Positions 53,717 to 64,000 of a stretch of 64,000 nt of DNA are shown piece after piece; within the stretch, counting starts at the first letter, position 1; the number at the start of each line of letters is the position of its first letter. This stretch comes from Streptomyces sp. Ru62. Lineage in GTDB: Bacteria; Actinomycetota; Actinomycetes; Streptomycetales; Streptomycetaceae. Where the stretch lies: positions 1-64,000 of the forward strand of contig NZ_PQSU01000003.1 of assembly GCF_002920615.1 (NCBI RefSeq), read 5' to 3'. A program made the translations under genes and the position numbers. The notes beneath the pieces were generated by a model that saw only the letters and a program-made list of their open reading frames with translations, was not told the DNA's origin and did not search any database.

Positions 53717-56563
53717 TCAGGAGGGCACTTCCGCCGCCTGGTCGACTTCCCGCAGATAGAGGCGGGCCAGCTGGACCCGGGACCGGACACCCAGCTTTTC
53801 GAAGGCGTGACGTACGTGGGTGTTCACCGTGTGTGGCGACAGGAACAGGCGTTCCGCCGCCTGCCGGTTGGTCGCCCCGTGGGCGATCAACCGCACGACG
53901 CCCAGTTCCGAGGGAGTCAGTCCGCGCCACCCGGCGTCCGGTGCGCCGCCGGCCGCGGTGGGCTTGACGCCGAGCTTGCGCAACCGGCTGCGCAAGCGGC
54001 GGCTGTCCCGCTCGGCGCCGCATGCCTCGTATCCCTCCAGTGCCCGCTCGAAGCAGGCCCGCGCTTCGGAGGGATCAGCCGATGTCACCAGGGCGCCGGC
54101 GTCCTCCCACGCCTGTGACCTGAGCAGTGGTCGCGCGTCGCCGTAGCGCTCGGCCGCCTCCATGAGCCTGCTCCGGTCGCCGTCGAGCAGTCCGCGCGCA
54201 TGCCTGGCCGTCACCTCGAAGAGCGGGAAGCGCGCGTTGCGTTGGGCCCGGTGCTCGGCGAACTCGACCACGGACGCGGCGACTTCACGCAGCCCGGAAG
54301 TCAGCGCGACACGGACGAGCAAGACCGCGTCCCCGGGGTCGATACCGGTCGCGTGGACGTATCCGCGCGTCAAGTGCGCTTTGGCGGCCAGTATCTGACG
54401 ATCAGTCAGACATGCGTGCCGATACGCCGCGATGATCACGGTGATCCACGCCCCGATCCGACGTTGCTGCGGCTCGGCGCTGGACAGGAATTCCTCGGCT
54501 CGTGCCGCGCAGGCTTCGACCCCCGCGTCATCACCGAGGTGGAATGCCACCCGTGCCCTGGAGCACAACGCCGCCGGTTCCCCGGTGAAGGGAAGTCCGG
54601 TGGCCATAACGGCGTCCTCGGCAGCCGCCAGTTCCCGTGCCGCGGCCGCCAACTGTCCAGTGTCCAGCAGAAGTCGGGCCCGAGTGGTCCGCCACAGGGG
54701 TGTGAATGCCCGTCGGCCGCGCTGTTCGGCCTCGTCGGCCGCCGCCTCCACCAGGTTCAGGGCGCCCCGGTCATCTCCGGTCACGCTCAGCAGGGAGGCG
54801 CGCCAGCTGGTGGCGAGGGCCACCTCGGGAAGGGGCGCAGCGCGGCCGGGATCGAGTTGCGCGAGGCTTGCCGCGGCCGCGTCGCTGTACTTGATCGCGT
54901 CCGCCCAGTGGTGCCGGTGAACGGCACTGATCGACTGCATGGTCCGGTGCGTCAGTTCACTGACGGGGTGCACTCCACGCGTCCGCATGAGGGCCTCGGC
55001 CACGGCGCCGCCGGCCTCCTCGGCATCGCCGGTGAGCAGACGGTTCAGCAAGGTCATCGACAGCAACTGGTCCTTGAGGGGGATCGGGACGTCACGCCGT
55101 CGATGGACGTGACGGACGTGGACCTCCGGCTGCTGGACGTGGAACTGGCTGCCCATACGGGCCAGTTCCAGGCAGGCTCGTGCATGGGCCAAGGCATCCG
55201 GCGGCGCCTGGACGACGTCGCGGGCCAGGTCACGAGCCTCGGTGATCTCGCCCGCCTGCCACACCAAGGGAATGAGCTCCACCGACAGGCGCAGACGCTC
55301 CGGGCACAGGGTCGTGGTGATCTCCATGGCACGCTGGAGATACCGGGCCGCGGTGCCCGGCGCGACGAACGCCAGGTCCTGCGCGGCCTGTCGCAGGATA
55401 CGTCCAGCCCAGGCGTCCCCCGGCTCGGCGATGTCGATCAGCTCGGCGGCCAGCGACACGACGGGCACGCCCGCCCCCGCCCGGACCTCGACCGAGCGCC
55501 TGCGGACCGAGAGGCGCACGGGCCGGGGCAGCGTGGCCGCGACCGCCTCGCGCAGCGGTGCGTGCGGGAAGAACAGGTGGTCGTCGCCGGCCCGCAACAG
55601 CTGTGCGGCCAGCACCTCGCGCAACGGCGCGAGCAGTGCCGGTTCGGATCGGTCGAGCAGCCGGGACAGGTGCTGGACGGTGAACGTGTCACCCAGCGCC
55701 GAGGCGATCAGCACCAGTTCCCGCGCGTCTTCGGAGAGCCGGTCGAGACGACGGGTGACCAGCCAGGTGACCACTTCCTGTATCTCCCCCGTGTCCGCTG
55801 GTGGGCACTGTGCGGTGGGGAAGACCTCCTGGAGGTGTGTGCACAACTGACGTACCGTTCCCGGGAGTCCGTCGAGGTAGCACAGGAACGGCGCGGCGAG
55901 GGCCGCCTGCGGGCCCAGAAGGTCCTGTGCCATCTCCCGGACCGCGTCCGGAGCCAGCGGGAAGAGTTCGAGTTGGGTCGCCTGCCTGGTGAACAGGTCC
56001 CGGCGCAGCGTTCGCACGGGCGGGGCGTCCGGGGTCCGGGCGGCGAGTACCCACAGCAGCGGGAGGTCTGCCAGTTGCACGGTGAGGCTGCGTACGGCCA
56101 GCAGGGTCAGGTCGTCGCAGTCGTGGACGTCGTCGACGAGCAGGACGACCGGCCGCTCGCGGGTGAGTTCACGCAGACGGCCGGCGACCTTCCGGAGCAG
56201 CCAGTAGGAGATGTCCTCCTGGTCCGCGCCGGCGCTCGGCCCGTGGGCGATGTCGTCGGGCTCGATGGTGAGGGCGTCCAGCAGCGGCGCCAGGGGAGTC
56301 GTCCTCCCGCCTGCCATCCCGGAGATCGTGAGCACGCGCGCTCCGGCCAGAGCCGCTTCGTTCCCGGCACAGGCCAGGATGCGGGACTTGCCCGCTCCGG
56401 CCGGTCCCTCGATCCACAGCACTCCGCCGCCGTTGCGGTGCACGTGCCGGCGTACCCACTGAGTGAGTCGCTCCTGCTCCGCCCTGCGCCCGCGCACGGG
56501 GGACGAGGCCGCCTCGAAGACGGCGCCGGACATGGTCCGCAGGGTGTCAATCGCCTGGCTCAA
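53717..56563 (-). CDS. LuxR-family ATPase regulator (LAL type)
   Basis: 948-aa LAL regulator. The AAA ATPase domain has Walker A GPAGAGKS (residues 53-60 from this start) and Walker B VVLLVDDVHD; a long TPR-like helical middle follows; the LuxR HTH is LTPSELGVVRLIAHGATNRQAAERLFLS with PHTVNTHVRHAFEKLGVRSR. The start is uncertain. The frame is open to a GTG at 56692, but third-position GC drops before about 56560; TTG 56563 has GGAGG at ideal spacing, and ATG 56533 is the first ATG. It is upstream of the DUF4331 gene on the same strand, 153 nt away, and may regulate it. It shares its architecture with the LAL at 26008-28773. Confidence 0.9.
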   Translation of the reverse strand: MSQAIDTLRTMSGAVFEAASSPVRGRRAEQERLTQWVRRHVHRNGGGVLWIEGPAGAGKSRILACAGNEAALAGARVLTISGMAGGRTTPLAPLLDALTIEPDDIAHGPSAGADQEDISYWLLRKVAGRLRELTRERPVVLLVDDVHDCDDLTLLAVRSLTVQLADLPLLWVLAARTPDAPPVRTLRRDLFTRQATQLELFPLAPDAVREMAQDLLGPQAALAAPFLCYLDGLPGTVRQLCTHLQEVFPTAQCPPADTGEIQEVVTWLVTRRLDRLSEDARELVLIASALGDTFTVQHLSRLLDRSEPALLAPLREVLAAQLLRAGDDHLFFPHAPLREAVAATLPRPVRLSVRRRSVEVRAGAGVPVVSLAAELIDIAEPGDAWAGRILRQAAQDLAFVAPGTAARYLQRAMEITTTLCPERLRLSVELIPLVWQAGEITEARDLARDVVQAPPDALAHARACLELARMGSQFHVQQPEVHVRHVHRRRDVPIPLKDQLLSMTLLNRLLTGDAEEAGGAVAEALMRTRGVHPVSELTHRTMQSISAVHRHHWADAIKYSDAAAASLAQLDPGRAAPLPEVALATSWRASLLSVTGDDRGALNLVEAAADEAEQRGRRAFTPLWRTTRARLLLDTGQLAAAARELAAAEDAVMATGLPFTGEPAALCSRARVAFHLGDDAGVEACAARAEEFLSSAEPQQRRIGAWITVIIAAYRHACLTDRQILAAKAHLTRGYVHATGIDPGDAVLLVRVALTSGLREVAASVVEFAEHRAQRNARFPLFEVTARHARGLLDGDRSRLMEAAERYGDARPLLRSQAWEDAGALVTSADPSEARACFERALEGYEACGAERDSRRLRSRLRKLGVKPTAAGGAPDAGWRGLTPSELGVVRLIAHGATNRQAAERLFLSPHTVNTHVRHAFEKLGVRSRVQLARLYLREVDQAAEVPS

Positions 56564-57150
56564 GGCATCCTCCAGGGGTCCGTGTTCACTGCGACCGACG
56601 GGGGCGCGAAACCGTGAGGCGTCAGTGCCGGGGGAGCCGGCAACCGATGGCAGGACGGGTGCACGACACCCTGAAGTCAACCGATCGGTCACAAGGCCGC
56701 CGCCCCCGTACCGGAAGCGGCGGCCTTCCCCGCGTCATCAGACATAGTGGGCGGTCCCGCACCCCCCTGGCTGTCGAGAGCGCCTGAGAAGCGGTCCGGG
56801 CACTCCCCAGGGCAGATGTCGGGACAACCCCACACGACGGCCCGGCACCAGGCTTGTCGTCCCCCGCTCCGTGTGCGGCGGGCCGTGTGCGCGGTGGGCG
56901 TTTCCGCAGGTCCTCCCATCCGACTGTGGGGTCCGCCCCAGGCCGGGCGCCGGGATGTCCCGTGGGCGGTGTCGAGGTCGCACTACAGCTGAGACGACGG
57001 GCCGGTCGCGACACTGAGAACCCGTCACGCCGGTCTCGGCCGGGAACGTGACGGCTGACAACGGATGGTCGCCGGCGGAACCGGTGACACGATGAGGACC
57101 CTGCCGGACGCGCTGATCGCGGACGGCCTGGAGAAACGGGAAGTGAACAG
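56564..57150. other. 587-nt divergent intergenic region
   Basis: Between the LAL regulator and the HdeD-like gene; no supported gene (several antisense frames lack ribosome sites). If the LAL protein starts at 56692 the gap shrinks to about 460 nt. No clear promoter or repeat was seen. Confidence 0.5.
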
Positions 57151-57762
57151 ATGGCACAGCTGCAGACCGCGCGGTTCGGGGATCAGTCTGTTCCCCACCG
57201 GGCGATGGTGAGCGCGGTCCGCGGGTTCCGGGTACGCCGCCGCGCCGCCAGGCTGGCCGGAGCCCTGATCTCCGTGAGCATCGGTACCACCCTGATGGTG
57301 ACCCCCGGGCTGACCCGGAGCACCATGGGAATCGTCTTCGGGGTGCAGTTCGCCGCGCAGGGCGTGCTCCAGCTGTTCGCCGCACAGGAGGCCAGGGTGC
57401 CGCGCCCCGTGCGCTGGCTGCTGAGCGCCGGCGGGTTGCTCGTCCTGTTCCTGGCGATCTCCTTCTTCCATGGCTACGCCGACTCTGTGTTCCTGCTGGG
57501 CCTGTGGACGGGCTTCGGGCTGCTGCTTCGCGGATTCACCATGGCGGTGTCGATGATGCCGTCCTCCGTCAGTCACGTGGTCGCCTACGACGACCTGCTG
57601 AACGCGCTGATCGTCTCGGTCGGCCTGTTCATGACCGCTTTCCCCTTCTCATCCCTCGGTCAACTGGCCGACCTTGCCGGTTTTGCCCTGATTCTTACTG
57701 GCCTGGTGGAGGCCGTCGGCGCCTCCCGCCACCGCAGCAGGGTGCTTCGCCCGCTGCACTGA
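57151..57762 (+). CDS. HdeD/DUF308-like membrane protein
   Basis: 203-aa protein with about six hydrophobic helices arranged in DUF308-like pairs: RRAARLAGALISVSIGTTLMVTPGLTRSTMGIVFGVQFAAQGVLQLF, then RWLLSAGGLLVLFLAISFF, and FLLGLWTGFGLLLRGFTMAV. Members include E. coli HdeD, linked to acid resistance, but most are uncharacterised. Start at 57151 has GGGAAGTG. The C-terminus is positively charged (SRHRSRVLR). It is divergent from the LAL gene and 112 nt upstream of an SsgA-like gene. Confidence 0.82.
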   Translation: MAQLQTARFGDQSVPHRAMVSAVRGFRVRRRAARLAGALISVSIGTTLMVTPGLTRSTMGIVFGVQFAAQGVLQLFAAQEARVPRPVRWLLSAGGLLVLFLAISFFHGYADSVFLLGLWTGFGLLLRGFTMAVSMMPSSVSHVVAYDDLLNALIVSVGLFMTAFPFSSLGQLADLAGFALILTGLVEAVGASRHRSRVLRPLH

Positions 57763-57874
57763 ATTAAGCGGCCGCTGCAATGCACGCGTTTCGTGTCGGT
57801 AATTCGCTTCGTTGCACAAGATGACTTTCGGTGCGGCACAACGGGCGATCCGGTCGGTCTACAGGAGGTTTCAA

Positions 57875-58282
57875 ATGACGAAGTGCCATCTCAGGATTCA
57901 GATCACTCACTGGATCGCCCGGCGCCTTCCCGTGCCGATTGCCTGTGAGTTCTCGTTCGACTCCGGTGACCCTCTCGCCGTCACCCTGATCTTCGACTCC
58001 GAGGGGGAGTATCCGGTGCGGTGGGTGTTCGCGCGGGACTTGCTGACAGAAGGTCTCACCGCGAGATCCGGTCACGGTGACGTGGAGTTGTGGCCGCTCC
58101 ACTGCGAGGGGCGGCGTTCCCTGTGGATACAGGTCGGAAATGCTTCCACCGGCCGTACGGCGCTCTTCGAGATGCCGGCTCAGCCGGTCGCCCAGTGGCT
58201 CGCCGGTTGCTACGACCTGGTGCCGCGCGGCAGGGAGATGGCGGACGTGGACTGGGACCGGCTGACGCAGCTGATCCAGTGA
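57875..58282 (+). CDS. SsgA-like sporulation/cell-division protein (SALP)
   Basis: 135-aa SALP. The family core is seen as LPVPIACEFSFDSGDPLAVTLIFDSEGEYPVRWVFARDLLTEGL, then GDVELWPLHCEG and ALFEMPAQPVAQWLAGCYDLVPRGREM. The start at 57875 has an AGGAGG site 6 nt upstream; the earlier in-frame start at 57812 has none. It would act in septum placement or wall remodelling during sporulation. Compared with the SALP at 24047-24511 it lacks the N-terminal extension. Upstream of a coiled-coil protein gene, 237 nt away. Confidence 0.92.
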   Translation: MTKCHLRIQITHWIARRLPVPIACEFSFDSGDPLAVTLIFDSEGEYPVRWVFARDLLTEGLTARSGHGDVELWPLHCEGRRSLWIQVGNASTGRTALFEMPAQPVAQWLAGCYDLVPRGREMADVDWDRLTQLIQ

Positions 58283-58519
58283 TGTCGTCCGGGATTCACC
58301 AATCGACAACCGATGTAAGTCATTACTGCGGGCGTGGGTGTCGGCAGTCAGTGAGTTGACTTCGGTGGTAACACAGTCCGGTGCGTGGCCGGTCAGCCTG
58401 GCCAATGGGACGAGGCGTAGTATCTGTGGGAGCGCCTGAGACACGCCCCCTCAGTAACCGCATGACACACATCGACATAGAGCCTACGTCCCAGAGCCGA
58501 ACCAAGGAGGGTCTGCGGC

Positions 58520-59092
58520 ATGCCTGAAGCCGAGCTGACCACCACTGAGCTGCTGACGCATTACAGTTCCCAGCTCACAAGAGACCTCGAAGAGAATGTG
58601 CAGGAGCAGGACCGGGTCCGAAGTGAGATCGAGACACTTCAGGCTCGTCTGCTGACGCTGCAGCGCGATCACACCGTGCTCGCGACCATGCAGCAGGCCC
58701 TGGAGAGCGGCATTCCCCTGCAGCAGGTCCGACTGTCATCACCCTCTCAGGGCTATGACCTGCCCAACGTCTCCTCGCAGGGTGCCACCAGGAGGAAGCA
58801 GCAGACACCGACGTTGGTGGCTCTGATCCGAAGGTACCTCGCCGAGCAGTCCGAGCCGTGTTCAGCGGCGGAGGTCGCGACCGCGCTGAGCGAGGCCCAC
58901 CCGGACCGTGTGATCAAGACCACGGTGGTGCGTACCACGCTGGAGGGTCTCGTGGCCCGGAGCAGCGCGCAGCGGCTCAAGCAGGGGCACTCGGTGTTCT
59001 ACATGAGTCTTGAGAAGGAGGCCGGGCAGGACTCGGCAGAAGGCGACACGGAGGGCGGCGTCCCCACCGGTCGTACCTCAGCCGACGGCTGA
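58520..59092 (+). CDS. Coiled-coil protein with C-terminal helical domain, probable regulator
   Basis: 190-aa protein with a predicted N-terminal coiled coil (about residues 20-65: LTRDLEENVQEQDRVRSEIETLQARLLTLQRDHTVL) and a C-terminal winged-helix-like domain (about 95-165: TLVALIRRYLAEQSEPCSAAEVATALSEAHPDRVIKTTVVRTTLEGLVARS). The combination suggests a dimeric DNA-binding regulator, but no named family is recognised. Start has AAGGAGGG, 8 nt upstream. The tail after residue 170 is acidic and disordered. A hairpin at 59114 follows, then a WhiB gene. Confidence 0.85.
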   Translation: MPEAELTTTELLTHYSSQLTRDLEENVQEQDRVRSEIETLQARLLTLQRDHTVLATMQQALESGIPLQQVRLSSPSQGYDLPNVSSQGATRRKQQTPTLVALIRRYLAEQSEPCSAAEVATALSEAHPDRVIKTTVVRTTLEGLVARSSAQRLKQGHSVFYMSLEKEAGQDSAEGDTEGGVPTGRTSADG

Positions 59093-59113
59093 GACGCCCG
59101 CCCCGCAGGCCGT

Positions 59114-59154
59114 GGGGACCACGCCCCCTACCGACCCGGGTGAGCGTGGTCCCC
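59114..59154. terminator. Hairpin after the coiled-coil protein gene
   Basis: 11-bp inverted repeat (GGGGACCACGC at 59114-59124, complement at 59144-59154) with a 19-nt loop, 22 nt after the stop at 59092. Modest terminator candidate. Confidence 0.55.
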
Positions 59155-59230
59155 GTTCCGCCGCCGATCGCGAGCAGTGGTTTTGTCATGCGCGCGACTT
59201 CCCCTGGCCCGCCTCCGCCCCGGTGTCAGT

Positions 59231-59243
59231 CATCTGACAGATG
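59231..59243. promoter_or_regulatory. Dyad upstream of the WhiB gene
   Basis: Perfect 6-1-6 dyad CATCTG-A-CAGATG, 94 nt upstream of the WhiB start. Candidate operator; inference from symmetry only. Confidence 0.35.
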
Positions 59244-59336
59244 CTCCGGGGCCGCTGCTCAAAAGAGGATAAAGCCAGTTAAGCCCCGTGTACCGGCCGG
59301 GAGTTCGGGCCGTGCGGGGAAGGAAGGAGGAAGAAG

Positions 59337-59630
59337 ATGCGAACCCGACTGCTGCCCTTGCTGAGTAATTGGGAATGGCAGGAACGAGCGGCCTGCCGTG
59401 GGATGAACAGCAGCGTCTTCTTCTCCCCCCCAGGGGAGAAGGGTCGCGACCGCCGACAGCGCGAGGAGCGGGCCCGCCGGATATGCAACCGGTGTGAGGT
59501 CATCGAGGCGTGCGCCGCCATGGCCCTCGACTACAAGGAGCGGTACGGCGTGTGGGGAGGCATTTCGGCCGGCGAACGCCAGGGCATCCTGGGCACGGGC
59601 GGTGAAGGTGTCGACAGCGGCACCAGCTGA
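59337..59630 (+). CDS. WhiB-family [4Fe-4S] transcriptional regulator
   Basis: 97-aa Wbl protein. The four iron-sulfur Cys are Cys20, Cys50, Cys53 and Cys59 (AACRGM, ICNRCEVIEAC), and GVWGG (residues 71-75) with the following basic ERQGIL region is the turn and DNA-binding segment. Wbl proteins bind the sigma factor and sense O2 or NO, controlling sporulation or redox responses. Start at 59337 has GGAGGAAG. The subgroup cannot be told. It stands between a coiled-coil regulator and an FAD oxidase gene. Confidence 0.95.
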   Translation: MRTRLLPLLSNWEWQERAACRGMNSSVFFSPPGEKGRDRRQREERARRICNRCEVIEACAAMALDYKERYGVWGGISAGERQGILGTGGEGVDSGTS

Positions 59631-59726
59631 ACATGCCGGTCGTGTGAGGAAACAGTAAGCACTACCCGGACCTTCCTCGCAGGAAACCCACATCCCGTGC
59701 CCGAACGCCTGGGCGGGGCGGGTGAA

Positions 59727-59747
59727 GGTGTACCCACTGCGTACACC
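59727..59747. promoter_or_regulatory. Dyad upstream of FAD oxidase gene
   Basis: 7-7-7 inverted repeat GGTGTAC ... GTACACC, immediately upstream of the promoter-like sequence at 59761-59789. Candidate operator for a repressor or activator of the FAD oxidase gene. Confidence 0.4.
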
Positions 59748-59760
59748 CACCCGGAATTGG

Positions 59761-59789
59761 TTTGAAGGCACAACGAGATCGCCTAGGGT
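59761..59789 (+). promoter_or_regulatory. Candidate promoter for FAD oxidase gene
   Basis: TTTGAA at 59761-59766 and TAGGGT at 59784-59789 with a 17-nt spacer, a plausible sigma-70-like -35/-10 pair. The start would be about 59796, giving a leader of roughly 120 nt before the ATG at 59915. Confidence 0.4.
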
Positions 59790-59914
59790 CGTTCGCGGAA
59801 GCAAGTCCGTCGCGCCCCGGCTCTCTGCCCCCCGGGAGCGGCGAGGACGCCGTTGTCCCTGAAGGGCCGCGCGCCTTCGACTTCCGCCCCCCTCTGGCGA
59901 CTCGTGGTGATTCA

Positions 59915-62916
<3,002 letters not shown>

Positions 62917-62950
62917 CCGGTCCGAGGCCATGGACGCGACGGAGGACGAG

Positions 62951-63415
62951 ATGACTGACGGGTCCGGCACCGGGATGCGCTCCGGAGGGGCCGCCCGCGA
63001 CGTCGGTGAGGCCGGTGGGCACACCGAGGCCGTCGAGGTGTTCTTCGACGACCTGGACGCCTTCGGGATGCTCTACCACGGACGGTTCGCCGCCCTGCTG
63101 GAGCGGGCCATCACCCGGTACTTCGCCGGGCTGGGCATGTCGCTGGGCCACCCCGACCTGAATGTGGTGGTCCGGGAGCTCCTGGTGGTCTTCGAGCGGC
63201 CGGTCACCCGGATCGGACCGGTGGACGTGACGTTCCGGCTCGACCGTCTGGGCCGTACCAGCGCGGAGTTCGCCTTCCGGATCCACTCCGGGGGGCACTC
63301 GCACGCGCACGGGCGGCGGGTGATCGTCAAGATCGACCCGAGGACTGCGGCGCCTGATCCCTGGACGGACGAGACACGGGAGATCCTGGAACGCGAGTTG
63401 CTGCCCCCGCGCTGA
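62951..63415 (+). CDS. Hotdog-fold acyl-CoA thioesterase (YbgC/4HBT)
   Basis: 154-aa hotdog thioesterase. The catalytic segment DLDAFGMLYHGRFAALLERAITRYF has the Asp and Tyr-His of the 4HBT family, and VVVRELLVVFERPVTRIGPVDVTFRLDRLGRTSAEFAFRI forms the sheet. It hydrolyses acyl-CoA or 4-hydroxybenzoyl-CoA-like thioesters. The start at 62951 has GGAGG 5 nt upstream and is preferred over 62930. It is third in a tight plus-strand run ilvC-MEKHLA-thioesterase, which is followed by a terminator. Confidence 0.9.
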   Translation: MTDGSGTGMRSGGAARDVGEAGGHTEAVEVFFDDLDAFGMLYHGRFAALLERAITRYFAGLGMSLGHPDLNVVVRELLVVFERPVTRIGPVDVTFRLDRLGRTSAEFAFRIHSGGHSHAHGRRVIVKIDPRTAAPDPWTDETREILERELLPPR

Positions 63416-63432
63416 CCCGGATCCCGCCGACC

Positions 63433-63464
63433 CCGGCCCCGCCCGCACCTCCGGGCGGGGCCGG
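63433..63464. terminator. Hairpin after the thioesterase gene
   Basis: Perfect 13-bp stem with a 6-nt loop (CCGGCCCCGCCCG at 63433-63445, complement at 63452-63464), between convergent genes ending at 63415 and 63506. Likely bidirectional terminator. Confidence 0.85.
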
Positions 63465-63505
63465 CCTGTGCCCGCCGGGGGCGCGGGCGCCTGCCGCACC
63501 CGGGG

Positions 63506-64000
63506 CTACGGCCGTGCGGGGACGCGGGCGTGTGCCGGTCGCGGGGCGGCCAGCCGGCGCGTCGCGTAGATGAGGAAGGACAGGCTGAGGGCCGCCAGTA
63601 TCACGTACGCGGTGTCGCTGTTGAGGCTGTCCCACGCCGTGTGCAGACCCACCGCCACGGCGTACACCAGGACGAACATGGCGATCGCCGCCTTGCGGTT
63701 GCGCCGTGCCGCCGGCACCGACCACAGCGCGGCGGCGGTGAGCCCGGTCCACGCCATGTGGGCGGCGGGACTCAGCAGGCCCCGCAGCACCAGCAGGTCG
63801 TCCACGGCGTGCAGGTCGCCACCGGAGTTGATGAGTTCGACGAAGGCGTAGCCCATGGTCTCGAACACCGCGAATCCGGCGCCGGAGGCCACTCCGATGA
63901 GCAGTCCGTCACCGGGGTGCCGGTCGCGGATGACCAGCAGCAGGAGGAACGGGACGATGAGCTTCGCGGCCTCCTCGATCAGGCCCACGGCCAGCATCGG
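63506..64000 (-). CDS. PrsW-family intramembrane metalloprotease, 5' part outside window
   Basis: The visible 165 codons encode the C-terminal part of a PrsW protease. The motif GLIEEAAKLIVPFL carries the EExxK signature, followed by GFAVFETMGYAF and HMAWTGLTAAALWSV, and GLHTAWDSLNSD with His and Asp that complete the metal site. It has at least four membrane helices and a basic C-terminal tail. PrsW proteases cleave anti-sigma factors or other membrane proteins. The start lies past the right edge of the window. Confidence 0.92.
   Translation of the reverse strand, partial: PMLAVGLIEEAAKLIVPFLLLLVIRDRHPGDGLLIGVASGAGFAVFETMGYAFVELINSGGDLHAVDDLLVLRGLLSPAAHMAWTGLTAAALWSVPAARRNRKAAIAMFVLVYAVAVGLHTAWDSLNSDTAYVILAALSLSFLIYATRRLAAPRPAHARVPARP

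Overview
The window is very GC-rich with strong third-position GC and carries genes typical of Streptomyces or a close relative: two SsgA-like proteins, a WhiB-type regulator, Lsr2, two large LuxR-type ATPase regulators (LAL family), two MmyB-like XRE regulators and many two-component and PAS proteins. It reads as a chromosomal accessory region with a decayed mobile element at about 43-51 kb. No rRNA, convincing tRNA or CRISPR array was seen.

Layout. 1-3.8 kb (minus): oligopeptide ABC importer (binding lipoprotein, two permeases, partial ATPase). 3.9-6.1 kb: PAP2 phosphatase, a degenerate histidine-kinase-like protein, a YbjQ-like protein. 6.2-11 kb: an oxalate-catabolism module (oxalyl-CoA synthetase of AAE3/Pcs60 type, divergent from oxc and frc). 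11-13.4 kb: secreted esterase and a lipoprotein. 13.4-15.3 kb: a DyP peroxidase-encapsulin operon in which the peroxidase ends in a cargo-loading peptide. 15.4-17.4 kb: LLM oxidoreductase and an XRE regulator. 17.5-23.9 kb (minus): an operon of alpha/beta hydrolase, DUF1275 protein, FdhF/YdeP molybdoenzyme and cytochrome bd (cydA, cydB). 24-32 kb: SsgA-like protein, PAS/kinase-like protein, LAL regulator, two SDR enzymes and a second MmyB-like regulator. 32.2-36.7 kb: a signalling cluster (PAS-GAF-SpoIIE-ATPase protein, two response regulators, one canonical histidine kinase). 36.8-42.9 kb: SDR, MsrA, NTF2-like protein, membrane protein, FdhD, MFS exporter, Lsr2.

43.1-50.8 kb is the element: a three-gene replication cassette (Prim-Pol, D5-type primase-helicase, small ORF, joined by 4-nt overlaps), an upstream array of iterons (core AGCGACTGAAG) with an AT-rich stretch that looks like a replication origin, then about 3 kb of decayed transposases (IS5, IS481 split by IS110, IS630) sprinkled with four copies of a palindrome (GCTATTACGCCGTAATAGC). 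No integrase or transfer gene is visible, so the element is incomplete or degenerate.

51.3-64 kb: NiCoT nickel/cobalt permease, DUF4331 protein, second LAL regulator, HdeD-like membrane protein, second SsgA-like protein, coiled-coil protein, WhiB, FAD-linked oxidase, a lone ketol-acid reductoisomerase followed by a MEKHLA/PAS protein and a hotdog thioesterase, and a partial PrsW protease.

How genes may work together (inference): oxalate is activated, decarboxylated to formyl-CoA and released as formate; the FdhF-like enzyme (with FdhD for maturation, 16 kb away) could oxidise formate and pass electrons towards cytochrome bd. The DyP-encapsulin pair forms a self-loading nanocompartment. Items most worth following are the iteron/Prim-Pol replicon, the four-copy palindrome, the encapsulin pair, the formate-to-bd operon, a dyad repeat (GCATCCGTCATTTGACG) found upstream of unrelated genes, and two kinase-like proteins lacking the phospho-accepting histidine.
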